64,000 bases of DNA from Deltaproteobacteria bacterium (GCA_020853705.1 JADYYK010000017.1:1-64000); one strand, 5' to 3'. Positions 44,105 to 53,151 are shown, counted from the stretch's first letter. Notes: generated by a model not told the origin, from the sequence alone. Made by a program: numbers and translations.

Positions 44105-45000
44105 CGCCGCGCGATCATGATCCGGTGCTGGCCGACGCCCTGGAGGCGCGCCTGCTCAGCGGGCTGTCGGGCGCCGGCGTGTATCTCATGACGCGCGACG
44201 GCCGGCACTGGTTCGTGCGCAAGGCCGCGCGCGACGCCGCGTCCAGCGCGCGCCTGCGCGGCCAGGCCGCGCGCCAGGCCCGCTTCCAGGCCGCCGGCCT
44301 GACCACGCCGCGCATCCTCGGCGAGGGTGACCACGACGGCCGCTTCTTCTTCGACATGGAGCTGGTGCGCGGCCTCGACGCCGCCAGCTGGCTGCGCCGC
44401 GCCACCCTGGCCGAGGTGCGCAGCTTCGGCGATCGTCTGTGCGCCTATCTCGAGGCCGCCGCGACCACGCCGGCCCTGGCGACCGCCCCGGCCCCCGGCC
44501 TGTTCGAGGCCATCTACGCCAAGCTGTGCCAGGTCGCGGCGCACCCGGCCGGCGCGCGCATGGCGCCCGAGGTGCTGGCGCAGCTGTTCCTCGCGCTCGA
44601 CCGCGTGCGCCGCCTGGGCCCGCGCGCGCCCACGCTGTGTCACGGCGATCTGACCCTGGAGAACATCGTGGTCGGCGAGGGCGGCCAGCTCACCGTGCTC
44701 GATCTGCTCGACGCGCCCTACGAGCACTACTGGCAGGACGTCGCCAAGCTGCACCAGGATCTGGCCGGCGGCTGGTACCTCCTGACCCAGCCGCGCATCG
44801 CCGCCTCGGTGCTCGATCACCTGAGCCGGCGCCTGTGCGCGACCGCGACCCGCCTCGACCCCGGCTATCCCGAGGTGCATGCGCTGCTGCTGGCCGCCAC
44901 CTTCGTGCGCATCCTGCCCTACGCCCGCGACGACGCCGAGCGCGCCTTCGTGGCCGCGCGTATCGATCACTTCACGAGCCTGCTGAGGACCACACCATGA
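44101..45000 (+). CDS. Aminoglycoside/choline-kinase-like phosphotransferase
   Basis: A 299-residue protein of the protein-kinase-like fold. Visible: the Brenner motif LCHGDLTLENIVVG and the metal-binding Asp in LTVLDLLDAPYEHYWQDVAKLHQDL, plus the N-terminal lobe Lys in WFVRKAARD. Such kinases phosphorylate small alcohols or sugars; related genes appear in surface-glycan clusters with SpsF- or nucleotidyltransferase-type partners. ATG start overlaps the HAD stop; its stop overlaps the next ATG. Confidence 0.75.
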   Translation: MTPRDHDPVLADALEARLLSGLSGAGVYLMTRDGRHWFVRKAARDAASSARLRGQAARQARFQAAGLTTPRILGEGDHDGRFFFDMELVRGLDAASWLRRATLAEVRSFGDRLCAYLEAAATTPALATAPAPGLFEAIYAKLCQVAAHPAGARMAPEVLAQLFLALDRVRRLGPRAPTLCHGDLTLENIVVGEGGQLTVLDLLDAPYEHYWQDVAKLHQDLAGGWYLLTQPRIAASVLDHLSRRLCATATRLDPGYPEVHALLLAATFVRILPYARDDAERAFVAARIDHFTSLLRTTP

Positions 45001-46052
45001 AGGTCATCGTCCCGTGCTGCGGCCGTTCGTCCCGCTATCCCAACCAGCCGCCCAAGTGGATGCTGCCCGCGCACGACGGCCGCCCCATGATCGCGCTGGC
45101 GGTGTCGGCCCTGGCGGCGCGCCGCGAGGACCTCATCGTCACCATCCTGCGCGAGCACGAGGAGCGCTACCAGGTCACCGCCGGCCTGGCCGCCGCCTTC
45201 GGCGCCCCGCTGCAGGTGGCCATCCTCGATCAGCCCACGCGCAGCCAGGCCGAGACCGTGGCGCGCACCATCGAGGTGCTGTCCCTGCGCGAGCCCTTCC
45301 TGGTCAAGGACTCCGACAACGTCTTCGCCCTCGACCCGCTGGAGCACGACACCAACTACGTCTGCGTCGACTCGCTCAACAACTTCGACAGCATCAACCC
45401 GCGCAACAAGAGCTACCTCCAGGTCGACCACAAGGACGTGGTCACCAACATCCGCGAGAAGGTGGTCATCTCCGACCTGTTCAGCGTGGGCGGCTACGCC
45501 TTCCTGTCGCCCGAGCAGTTCATGGACTACTTCAAGCGCCTGACCTCCAGCAGCGCCGAGTGGTCGCGCGAGATCTACATCTCCGACGTCATCGGCGCCA
45601 TGCTGCTCGACGGCATCCCGTTCCGCGCCCGCCGCATCAGCGGCTACCAGGACTGGGGCACCATCGTGGAGTGGCGCCGCGCCCTGCTGGCGCGCAAGGC
45701 CTACTTCGCGCTGATCGACGGCCTGCTGTTCGAGCGCGGCTCGCTGCACTTCGCGCCGCGCTTCGAGGATGCGCGCCCCAACCCGGGCGCCGTCGAGGCG
45801 GTGCAGAACCTGGCCAAGGCCGGCCACACCCTGATCTACCTGTCGATCCGCCCGCAGGAGCTGGCCGCGGTGACCGAGAAGCAGCTCGCCGACGCCGGCC
45901 TGCCCGCCGGCAAGGTGGTCTACGGCTGCCCCACCGCGGCCTTCACGCTGGTGACCGCGCCGCACCCGACCATGCCGTTCGAGACCAGCCACGCCCTCGA
46001 GCTGTCGCCCGAAGACCCGCACCTCTACAGCAAGCTGCTGGGCGAGCGGTGA
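44997..46052 (+). CDS. Sugar nucleotidyltransferase fused to a HAD-like domain
   Basis: A 351-residue protein. The N-terminal about 235 residues are a nucleotidyltransferase: VIVPCCGRSSRYPNQPPKWMLP, where the usual GxGxR loop is replaced by CCGRSSRY, then the substrate/metal site LVKDSDNVF and GYAFLS. From about residue 240 (FALIDGLLFERG..., PNPGAVEAVQNLAKAGHTLIYLSIRP) the sequence has the layout of a HAD-superfamily domain, with motif I LIDGLLFE in place of DxDGT and so possibly inactive. It could make a nucleotide-activated sugar or alcohol. Same operon; ATG overlap with the upstream stop. Confidence 0.7.
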   Translation: MKVIVPCCGRSSRYPNQPPKWMLPAHDGRPMIALAVSALAARREDLIVTILREHEERYQVTAGLAAAFGAPLQVAILDQPTRSQAETVARTIEVLSLREPFLVKDSDNVFALDPLEHDTNYVCVDSLNNFDSINPRNKSYLQVDHKDVVTNIREKVVISDLFSVGGYAFLSPEQFMDYFKRLTSSSAEWSREIYISDVIGAMLLDGIPFRARRISGYQDWGTIVEWRRALLARKAYFALIDGLLFERGSLHFAPRFEDARPNPGAVEAVQNLAKAGHTLIYLSIRPQELAAVTEKQLADAGLPAGKVVYGCPTAAFTLVTAPHPTMPFETSHALELSPEDPHLYSKLLGER

Positions 46053-46064
46053 AGGCGCAGCCTG

Positions 46065-46847
46065 ATGAGCTCACGCGTCGTCATCATCGTGCAGGCGCGC
46101 ATGTCGTCGTCGCGCCTGCCCGGCAAGGTGCTGATGCCGCTGGCCGGCCGCCCCGCGCTGGTGCGCCTGATGGAGCGCATGTACGAGGTCAGCGGCGCCG
46201 CCGAGGCGCTGGTGGCCACCTCGGTCGCGCCCAGCGACGACGCCGTGACCGAGCTGTGCGCGCGGGAGGGCATCCGCTGCCAGCGCGGCTCGCTCGACGA
46301 CGTCCTGCTGCGCTACCACAGCGCGGCCCGTGCCGCGTCCGCTGATGTCGTGGTCCGTATCACCGGCGACTGCCCGCTGCACGATCCCGCGGTGATCGAC
46401 GAGTGCATCGGCCTCTACCATGTCGACAAGCAGCACGTGGCCTACGTCTCCAACGTCGACGAGCGCACCTACCCCGACGGCCTCGACGTCGAGGTCGCCT
46501 CGTTCGCCGCGCTCGACCAGGCCCAGCGCAGCGCGCGCAGCCGCTTCGAGCGCGAGCACGTCACGCCCTGGATCCGCCGCCACTGCCGCAAGCGCTCCAT
46601 GGTGCAGGCGGTCGATCTCTCCGACCTGCGCTGGACGCTGGAGCACCGCGAGGACTACCAGGTCATCGCGGCGATCTACGACGCCCTGGCCAACGACTCG
46701 GTGCCGCCGTTCGGCGCGCGCGCGATCTATCAGCTCTTGCTGCACAGGCCCAACCTGATCCTGACCGCCGCCCGTCGTCCGCTGACCGACTCCGAGATCG
46801 ACGACGTGCGCGGCCGCATCACCCAGCTGCTCAGCGAGGAGGCCTGA
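46065..46847 (+). CDS. SpsF-like cytidylyltransferase
   Basis: A 260-residue protein of the SpsF/KdsB-like cytidylyltransferase family. Start VVIIVQARMSSSRLPGKVLMPLAG contains the SRLPGK nucleotide loop, and RITGDCPLHDPAVIDECI is the metal site characteristic of SpsF. In other bacteria SpsF genes sit beside nonulosonate and PseG genes and are often described as glycosyltransferases or cytidylyltransferases without tested activity. Twelve bases separate it from the preceding gene, the widest gap in the operon core; the next start shares a base (TGATG). Confidence 0.8.
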   Translation: MSSRVVIIVQARMSSSRLPGKVLMPLAGRPALVRLMERMYEVSGAAEALVATSVAPSDDAVTELCAREGIRCQRGSLDDVLLRYHSAARAASADVVVRITGDCPLHDPAVIDECIGLYHVDKQHVAYVSNVDERTYPDGLDVEVASFAALDQAQRSARSRFEREHVTPWIRRHCRKRSMVQAVDLSDLRWTLEHREDYQVIAAIYDALANDSVPPFGARAIYQLLLHRPNLILTAARRPLTDSEIDDVRGRITQLLSEEA

Positions 46848-47851
46848 TGTCCGACACCCTCGTCATCCGCGCCGACGCCTCCCGTGAGCTCGGGACCGGT
46901 CACGTCATGCGCTGCCTGGCGCTGGCGCAGGCCTGGATGGCGCGTGGCGGCGGCGTGTGCTGGGCCGCCACGGCGATGCCCGAGGCGCTGACCGCGCGCC
47001 TGGCCCGCGAGGGCATCTTCGCGCGCATGATCGACCCCAAGCTGGACGCGCTCGCGACCAGCGCGCTGGCCGACGAGGCCGGCGCCGGCTGGATCATCGT
47101 CGACGGCTACCGCTTCGATGGCAGCTACGAGCGCGCGCTGGGCCACCGCGTGCTGGCCTGGGACGACGACGTACACACCGATCACAGCGCCTGTGCGCTG
47201 GTGCTCAACCAGAACATCCACGCCACTGCCAGCATGTACCCCACGGTCGTGCCCGAGCGTGTGCTGGCCGGGTTGAGCTTCGCACAGCTGCGCCGCGAGT
47301 TCTGGCCGCTGCGCACGTGGAAGCGCACGCACCCGGCCACCGCGCGCCGCCTGCTCATCACCATGGGCGGCTCCGACCCGACCGCGACCACACGCCGCCT
47401 GGTCGACGCCATCGCGGGCCGCACCGGCCTCGACGTCACCGTGGTCATCGGCTCGGCGGCGCGCTTCGATCCGCTGCTGCTGGCCGCGGTCGAGCGAGCC
47501 AAGTTCCGCCTGGTCACCGACCCGCCCAGCATGCCCGAGCTGATGGCGCAGGCCGATCTCGCGCTGGCGGCGGGCGGCTCGACCAGTTGGGAGCTGGCCT
47601 TCATGGGCCTGCCCAGCCTGGTCGTGACCCTGGCCGACAACCAGCGCCCCGTCGCAGAGGCGCTGGGCAGCGCGGGCGTCGCGGTCACTCTGGGCTGGCA
47701 CGCCAGCCTCGACTTCGCCCAGGTCGCCGACACCGTGCGCGCGCTCGCCGGCGATCTCGAGCGGCGCAACCAGATGTCCGCCCTCGGTCGCGCCCTGGTC
47801 GACGGCAACGGCGGCGCCCGCGTGCTCGACGCCATGAAAACGGCGGCCTGA
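46847..47851 (+). CDS. PseG-like UDP-sugar hydrolase
   Basis: A 334-residue GT-B-fold protein. The N-terminus RADASRELGTGHVMRCLALA is the PseG signature (GxGHxxR), followed by DGYRFDGSYERA, DDDVHTDHSACALVLNQN, TMGGSDPTATTR and the C-terminal LAAGGSTSWELAFMGLPS. PseG cleaves UDP from the 2,4-diacetamido-trideoxy sugar before condensation by PseI in pseudaminic acid synthesis. PseB, PseC and PseH are not in the window, although a FlaA1-type dehydratase and a DegT aminotransferase are encoded further down. Ends the coupled operon; a 189-base gap follows. Confidence 0.85.
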   Translation: MSDTLVIRADASRELGTGHVMRCLALAQAWMARGGGVCWAATAMPEALTARLAREGIFARMIDPKLDALATSALADEAGAGWIIVDGYRFDGSYERALGHRVLAWDDDVHTDHSACALVLNQNIHATASMYPTVVPERVLAGLSFAQLRREFWPLRTWKRTHPATARRLLITMGGSDPTATTRRLVDAIAGRTGLDVTVVIGSAARFDPLLLAAVERAKFRLVTDPPSMPELMAQADLALAAGGSTSWELAFMGLPSLVVTLADNQRPVAEALGSAGVAVTLGWHASLDFAQVADTVRALAGDLERRNQMSALGRALVDGNGGARVLDAMKTAA

Positions 47852-48040
47852 GGGCTCGAGGCACCCTGACCGGGGCCGCTGCCCATTCCAAGTACCTGAA
47901 ATGCGGTGCTTCTTCTGTCGCCTGACGCAGCTTCTCCGTGCTATCGAACGGATCTGGCACTGCCCGCAACGAACTGAACCGCGGCCCGCCCGACCCCATC
48001 ATGTCCAGACCGAAATTCTCACTTCAGGCAGAGAGGCGCC
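47852..48040. promoter_or_regulatory. Gap with likely internal promoter
   Basis: 189 bases with no gene, the only large gap in the plus-strand arm between 37936 and 55489. It is more AT-rich near 47887-47905 (TTCCAAGTACCTGAAATGC) than its surroundings and precedes the asparagine synthetase gene, so an internal promoter for the second half of the locus is plausible. Confidence 0.35.
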
Positions 48041-49816
48041 ATGTGCGGGATAGCCGCCATCGTCGGCCCCGGCGCCGCCGCCGCTGACGCCGCCGCCACG
48101 CTGACCGCGATGCTCGACGCGCAGGCCTCGCGCGGCCCCGACGATCGCGGCGTGCACGTGGCTCCGGGCGCGCGCCTCGGCCACCTGCGCCTGTCGATCA
48201 TCGACCTGTCGCCGGCCGGCCACCAGCCCATGGCCTCGGCTGACGGGCGCTACTGGCTCAGCTTCAACGGCGAGATCTACAACTATCTCGAGCTGCGCGC
48301 CGAGCTGGGCGGCGCCGCCGCCTTCCGCACGCACAGCGACACCGAGGTCATCCTGGCCGCGTACCAGCGCTGGGGCGAGGCGGGCCTCGCGCGCCTGTCG
48401 GGCATGTTCGCCTTCGTGCTGTGGGACGCCCACGAGCGCCGTCTGCTCGCGGTGCGCGACCGTTTCGGCGTCAAGCCGCTGCACTACCATGTGCGCCCCG
48501 ACGGCACCCTGCTGCTGGCCAGCGCGGTCCGCGGCCTGCACGCCGGCGGCGTCGCCCCCGAGCCCGACCCGGTGGCCTGGGCGACCTACCTCGCCAGCGG
48601 CCACTATGACCACGGCGCGCGCACCTTCTGGGCCGGCATCAGCCGTCTGCCCCCGGGCCACCTGCTGCGCTGGAAGGTCGGCGCAGCGCCCGAGGTCGCC
48701 GCCTGGTACCGCCTGTCCGATCAGGTCCCACCCGACTCCGAGGACACCCGCGACGACGCCACCGTCGAGGCCGAGTACACCGCGCTGCTCGACGACTCCA
48801 TCCGCCTGCGCCTGCGCAGCGACGTCCCGGTGGGGATCAACCTGTCGGGCGGCCTCGACTCGTCGCTGCTGCTGGCGCTGGTGCGGCGCGCCCTGGGCCC
48901 CGACGCCGCCCTGCACACCTTCACCTTCGCCACCGGCGATCCCGACTACGACGAGACGCCGTGGGTCGCGCGCATGCTGGCCGGCACCGCCCACCCGCAC
49001 CACCCCTGCATCACGACCCCCGCCGAGGTCCCCGCGCTGGCCGCGCTGGTCGCCGACCACGAGGACGAGCCCTTCGGCGGGCTGCCCACGCTGGCGCTGT
49101 CACGCTGCTTCGCGCGCGCGCGCGAGCTCGGTGTCATCGTCCTGCTCGACGGCCAGGGCCTCGACGAGCAGTGGGCCGGCTACGACTACTACGCGCGCGC
49201 CGCCGCCGGCCTCGGCACCGCGCACGGCCTGGTGCAGGGCTCGTCCCGCGTCGCCGGCGCCCCCGAGGTGCTGACGCCCGACTTCGCCGCCCTGGCCGAG
49301 CCCTGGATCCGTCCGGCCCCGCACCCCAGCGAGCTCGTCAACCTGCAGCTGGCCGACGCCATGTTCACCAAGATCCCGCGCGCGCTGCGCTTCAACGACC
49401 GCGTCTCCATGCTGGCGTCGACCGAGCTGCGCGAGCCCTTCCTGGATCACCGCCTGTTCGAGCTGGCCCTGCGCCAGCCCGCGCGCCGCAAGCTCCAGGG
49501 CGGCGTGCACAAGTGGCTGCTGCGGCGCATCGCCGCGCGCCTCTTGCCCCCCGCCACCCACGAGGCCCCCAAGCGCCCGGTGCAGACGCCACAGCGCGAG
49601 TGGCTACGCGGCGCGCTGGCGCCCTGGGTCGCCGATCAGCTGGCCAGCGCGCAGCGCGGCTTCGCGGCCGGCTGGCTCGACGGCCCCGCGCTCGCCCGCG
49701 CCTGGGACGACTACCGCACCCGCGGCGGCGACAACAGCTTTCACATCTGGCAGTGGCTCAGCCTGGGCCTGATGACCGAGGTGCGCAGCCGACGCACCGC
49801 CAGGGGCCGCGGGTGA
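48041..49816 (+). CDS. asnB: Glutamine-hydrolysing asparagine synthetase-like protein
   Basis: A 591-residue protein with an N-terminal glutaminase (catalytic Cys 2, MCGIAAIVG; then RGPDDRGVHV and SFNGEIYNYLELR) and a C-terminal ATP-pyrophosphatase domain (INLSGGLDSSLLLAL). Within polysaccharide clusters such proteins usually amidate a uronic acid or another carboxylate on the sugar, not free aspartate. That fits the uronic-acid-making dehydrogenase at 39021. The glutaminase and synthetase motifs are intact. Start ATG fixed because Cys must be residue 2. Confidence 0.9.
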   Translation: MCGIAAIVGPGAAAADAAATLTAMLDAQASRGPDDRGVHVAPGARLGHLRLSIIDLSPAGHQPMASADGRYWLSFNGEIYNYLELRAELGGAAAFRTHSDTEVILAAYQRWGEAGLARLSGMFAFVLWDAHERRLLAVRDRFGVKPLHYHVRPDGTLLLASAVRGLHAGGVAPEPDPVAWATYLASGHYDHGARTFWAGISRLPPGHLLRWKVGAAPEVAAWYRLSDQVPPDSEDTRDDATVEAEYTALLDDSIRLRLRSDVPVGINLSGGLDSSLLLALVRRALGPDAALHTFTFATGDPDYDETPWVARMLAGTAHPHHPCITTPAEVPALAALVADHEDEPFGGLPTLALSRCFARARELGVIVLLDGQGLDEQWAGYDYYARAAAGLGTAHGLVQGSSRVAGAPEVLTPDFAALAEPWIRPAPHPSELVNLQLADAMFTKIPRALRFNDRVSMLASTELREPFLDHRLFELALRQPARRKLQGGVHKWLLRRIAARLLPPATHEAPKRPVQTPQREWLRGALAPWVADQLASAQRGFAAGWLDGPALARAWDDYRTRGGDNSFHIWQWLSLGLMTEVRSRRTARGRG

Positions 49817-50982
49817 GGGTGCTGCATGTCATGAACGGTGCCAGCGGCGGCGCGGCGTTGTCGACCATCGCGCTGATGCAGGCTCTCCGTCCGCACGGGG
49901 TCTCCTGCGCCGTGGTCTGCCACGACTCGGGTAGCCCTGACGAACGCGCCCAGCTGCGTGACGCGGCCGAGGGTGCCGCGCTGTTCCTGCCGCTCTATCT
50001 GTGGAACCGCAAGCTGCGCGCGGCGACCTGGAAGCGCCCCCTGCTGGAGCTCCGTCAGCTGCTGCGCACCGGGGCCATGGTTGGCTCGGCCATGCGGGTG
50101 GCTGCCTTCGCGCGCACCACCCAGGCCACACTGGTCCACACCAACACGCTGACCACCCCCGAGGGTGGACTGGCCGCGCGCGCACTCGGCCTGCCGCACG
50201 TCTGGCACGTGCGCGAGCTGGTCGGGCCCGGTCATCCCTTCCGCCTGCCGGTCGAGGGCCGCACGCTCGGGCGGGTGCTCGCGCTGACCGCGACCCGCCT
50301 CATCGCCAACTCGAACGCCAGCGCCGAAGCTCTCCGTCCCTGGCTGGTCTCACCCGAGCGTCTCGACGTCGTCCCCAACGGCATCGAGCTGGACACCTTC
50401 TCGCCGACCCCGGCGCTGCCGGCGGGGCCCTTGCGCATCGGCATGGTAGGCAACCTGAGCTCGCGGACCAAGAAGCATGGCCTGCTGCTGGAGGCGATCG
50501 CGGCGCTGCCCAGGACGCTGCGTCCACTCAGGGTCTCGATCTATGGCCACGAGGTCCCCGGCGATACCTACGTCGCTGGGCTGCGCGCTCGCAGCGTCGA
50601 GCTCGGCCTCGAGGACGTGCTCCGCCTGCCTGGCTTCGATGCTCGGCCGGCACACATCATGGCCGAGCTCGACATCCTGGTGCACCCCGCCGACAACGAG
50701 TCGTTCGGCCGCGTGGTCATCGAGGCCATGGCCGCGAGTCTGCCCGTGGTGGGTGTGCGGGGCGGCGGTGTCGGCGAGATCGTCGTCGACGGCGAGACCG
50801 GGCTGTTGGCGCCCCCAGACGATCCCCGCGCGCTCGCGGCGTGCATCGAACGGCTGTCGCGCGACCCCGAGCTCCGGCGGCGTCTCGGGGCCGCCGGCCG
50901 ACGCCGCGCCGAGTCTCTGTACTCGCTCGATGCTTGCGTGCGCGGTGTGCTGAGCAGCTACCGGAGAGCCTGCGCAGCATGA
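49813..50982 (+). CDS. Family 4 glycosyltransferase
   Basis: A 389-residue GT4 enzyme with GT-B fold. N-terminal: HVMNGASGGAALSTIALMQAL; C-terminal donor site: VHPADNESFGRVVIEAMAASLPVVGVRGGGVGEIV, with the EX7E motif (E-SFGRVVI-E) that contacts the nucleotide sugar. Transfers a sugar to the growing polysaccharide at the inner face of the membrane; sugar unknown. The GTG start overlaps the AsnB stop as GTGA and the next gene starts in an ATGA overlap. Confidence 0.9.
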   Translation: MRVLHVMNGASGGAALSTIALMQALRPHGVSCAVVCHDSGSPDERAQLRDAAEGAALFLPLYLWNRKLRAATWKRPLLELRQLLRTGAMVGSAMRVAAFARTTQATLVHTNTLTTPEGGLAARALGLPHVWHVRELVGPGHPFRLPVEGRTLGRVLALTATRLIANSNASAEALRPWLVSPERLDVVPNGIELDTFSPTPALPAGPLRIGMVGNLSSRTKKHGLLLEAIAALPRTLRPLRVSIYGHEVPGDTYVAGLRARSVELGLEDVLRLPGFDARPAHIMAELDILVHPADNESFGRVVIEAMAASLPVVGVRGGGVGEIVVDGETGLLAPPDDPRALAACIERLSRDPELRRRLGAAGRRRAESLYSLDACVRGVLSSYRRACAA

Positions 50983-51251
50983 GCACGGAGACCAGAGCCC
51001 CCGCGGCGGAGGGTCGCCTGCGCTACATCGACGCGCTGCGCGGCGTCGCGGCGTGCTGGGTCATGTTCTACCACCACTCGAAGGTCCCCCACGATCGTCT
51101 CCCTCGCCTGCTGCACTTCCCTCTGGCGCGCGGCTGGCTCGGCGTCGACATCTTCTTCGTGCTGTCTGGCTTGGCGCATGTCCTCAACGTCCTCGTCGAG
51201 CGTCCCACCATCGCGCTGTTGCGCAGGGTCGGGCAGGCGCGGGCCTCATGA
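50979..51251 (+). CDS. Acyltransferase-3 family protein with a large internal deletion
   Basis: Only 90 residues where this family has about 350. Residues 1-66 are the N-terminus of an acyltransferase-3 (OafA-type) protein: YIDALRGVAACWVMFYHHS with the catalytic His, and LGVDIFFVLSG. Residues about 67-80 (LAHVLNVLVERPTIALLRRV) match not the next part of the family but its very end (the ERP-x-x-x-LxRR tail). So 250 or more residues are missing from the middle, with the reading frame kept and both overlaps with the neighbours intact. Almost surely inactive as an O-acetyltransferase. A real deletion and an assembly collapse are both possible. Confidence 0.7.
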   Translation: MSTETRAPAAEGRLRYIDALRGVAACWVMFYHHSKVPHDRLPRLLHFPLARGWLGVDIFFVLSGLAHVLNVLVERPTIALLRRVGQARAS

Positions 51252-52531
51252 GCGCAGTCACCGGATCGCCCCCCACCGCCACGCCGCTGGCGCGCCGGCG
51301 TCAGCGGCCCCAGTACCTGACCTCGCGGGGGCTCCTCATGTTCAGCTCGATCCTGCTGGTGGCGGGCTCGGCCTTCCGCTGGTCGCGGCTGAGCTTCGCG
51401 GGGCTCATGGTGCACCCCTACCTGCCGCCCATGATCGGGGTCTTCTTCCTGGTCGCACTGCCGCGTCTGGCGCGTTTTCCCGCAAGCATCCTGCGAGTGA
51501 TGGTGTTCTTCTTCCTGTCTTACTCGCTGGCCACCATTTCGGGCACGCCCAGCGGGTCCGCCGGCGAGATCCTCAAGGTGGGCGCCTCGGTGCTGACCAT
51601 CATCACGATGGCGCTCGCCATTCGCACTGAGCCGGACTACCGGGCGGCGGTGCTGGCGCTCAACATCGCCCTGGTCGTGATGTCGTTGGGTGCCCTCCTG
51701 CGCGGCGCCTCTGGGGGGCTCGCAGGCATCAACCCGCTGGAGCAGATCGCCAACAAGAACGCTTACTCGATGTATGCGCTGCCGGCCGTCTTGCTGGGTG
51801 GCTCGGTGGTGCTGGACCCTCGGGCCTCGCGCTGGTTGCGCGTGGTCCTTGGCGGCACGGTGATCCTGATCTCGTTCGCGGTGTTCTCCACCGCCAACCG
51901 CTCGGGCTGGGCAGGCATCGTCCTCATCGGGCTCATGCTGGTGTCGCGCGGTCGTCGCATCCAGAGCATGGTCCTGGTCGCGGTCATCGCGGGCGGGATC
52001 TACATGTTCGTGGGCCGCCAGGAGTCGACCCGCAACGTACTCCAGCACCGCTATGAGCAGACCGTGGGGCGCAACTACTCCGATACCATGCGCCGGCGGC
52101 TGTTCTTCGCCGCCCTCGAGATCGGCCTCGAGCACCCTCTCATGGGCGTCGGCCCGACCCGGTTGCCCTACTACCTCTCGGATCGGCTGAGGAACTCCAT
52201 GGATGGGATCGACTCACACAACGTGTTTGGCCACCTGGTTGGAGGCTGCGGGTTCATCATCACCGGGATCTTCCTGTTCGGCGGGCTGCTCATGTTGCGC
52301 GGACCACGGCGGCCCCCCGACACACCCGAAGGCCGCGAGGCGCTGGCCTTGCAGCGCATGATGATGGCGCTCTGGGTCATGCGCGGGATGTTCTCCCGCG
52401 AGATCCTCTACAATCCCAGCTTTGCGATCGGGCTCGGGCTGACGATGGCGCTGTGCATGATCCATGGTCTGTGGGGGCGCGCGCCTTCGCGGCTCACCAC
52501 GCCGACACCGGCCCCCGTGGTGCGCTCGTGA
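51248..52531 (+). CDS. O-antigen ligase / Wzy-type membrane protein
   Basis: A 427-residue polytopic protein with about 12 hydrophobic helices. The large periplasmic loop and motif region (SDTMRRRLFFAALEIGLEHPLMGVGPTRLPYY, then DSHNVFGHLVGGCGF) carry the HN-x-F signature of the Wzy_C/O-antigen-ligase family. It should polymerise repeats or ligate the chain to a lipid acceptor at the periplasmic face. ATG overlaps the stop of the deleted acyltransferase as ATGA. Confidence 0.85.
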   Translation: MSAVTGSPPTATPLARRRQRPQYLTSRGLLMFSSILLVAGSAFRWSRLSFAGLMVHPYLPPMIGVFFLVALPRLARFPASILRVMVFFFLSYSLATISGTPSGSAGEILKVGASVLTIITMALAIRTEPDYRAAVLALNIALVVMSLGALLRGASGGLAGINPLEQIANKNAYSMYALPAVLLGGSVVLDPRASRWLRVVLGGTVILISFAVFSTANRSGWAGIVLIGLMLVSRGRRIQSMVLVAVIAGGIYMFVGRQESTRNVLQHRYEQTVGRNYSDTMRRRLFFAALEIGLEHPLMGVGPTRLPYYLSDRLRNSMDGIDSHNVFGHLVGGCGFIITGIFLFGGLLMLRGPRRPPDTPEGREALALQRMMMALWVMRGMFSREILYNPSFAIGLGLTMALCMIHGLWGRAPSRLTTPTPAPVVRS

Positions 52532-53151
52532 TTCGCGAGCTGCGCGAGGCCGATCTCGCGGAGGTGGTACCGCTGCACCGCGAGGCGTTTCGCGGCGCAC
52601 TGGGCCCCATGCTCGGCGAGCGCTACGTGCGCCACTTCTTGCGCTGGTTCTTGGCCCAGCCGCAGGCGGTGTGTCTGGTCTACGATTTCGCCGGCGAGGT
52701 CGCGGGCTACGCCTTCGGCGCCCCTGACGGCTATGGCGCGGCGCTCAATCGCGAGCTGCTCCCGACCGTGGTGCTGGCCGCGCTCACGCACCCGCACATC
52801 GTGCTGCACCGCCACTTTGCCGGCAAGGCGCGAGGTCGACTGCTGGGCGCCTGGCGCCGCGTGACCCGGGGCGGGGGCGTTGGCACACCCGGGATGGCGG
52901 CGACCTCCTCGACCCGGTTTTCGCTCACGGGGATCGGCGTCTCTCCGCGCCACCGCAAGCGCAAGATCGGCCAGCAGCTGCTGGCCGCCTTCGAGGCGCG
53001 GGTTGCGGCCGGGGGCTTCGCCAGTGTGTGTCTCGACGTGTACGCCGACAACCACGCCGCGCGTCGCCTGTACGAGAGCATGGGCTGGCAGCTCCGTGAA
53101 GAGCTGGGCCGCGTTCTCGTCTACGACAAGCAGCTGGGAAGTGCCACGTGA
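52528..53151 (+). CDS. GNAT-family N-acetyltransferase
   Basis: A 207-residue GNAT protein. The acetyl-CoA loop is the V-x-x-x-x-R-x-x-G/R-IG segment (GVSPRHRKRKIGQQLLAAF) near residue 137, followed by VCLDVYADNHAARRLYESMGW, the typical last strand-helix of the fold. Here it probably acetylates an amino sugar of the polysaccharide; this is inference from context. GTG start overlaps the ligase stop as GTGA. Confidence 0.85.
   Translation: MIRELREADLAEVVPLHREAFRGALGPMLGERYVRHFLRWFLAQPQAVCLVYDFAGEVAGYAFGAPDGYGAALNRELLPTVVLAALTHPHIVLHRHFAGKARGRLLGAWRRVTRGGGVGTPGMAATSSTRFSLTGIGVSPRHRKRKIGQQLLAAFEARVAAGGFASVCLDVYADNHAARRLYESMGWQLREELGRVLVYDKQLGSAT

Noticed and set aside
47955..47971. TGGCAC followed by GC as a sigma-54 promoter before the asparagine synthetase gene
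   Set aside because: The distance between the GG and GC elements is two bases too short for a sigma-54 site.
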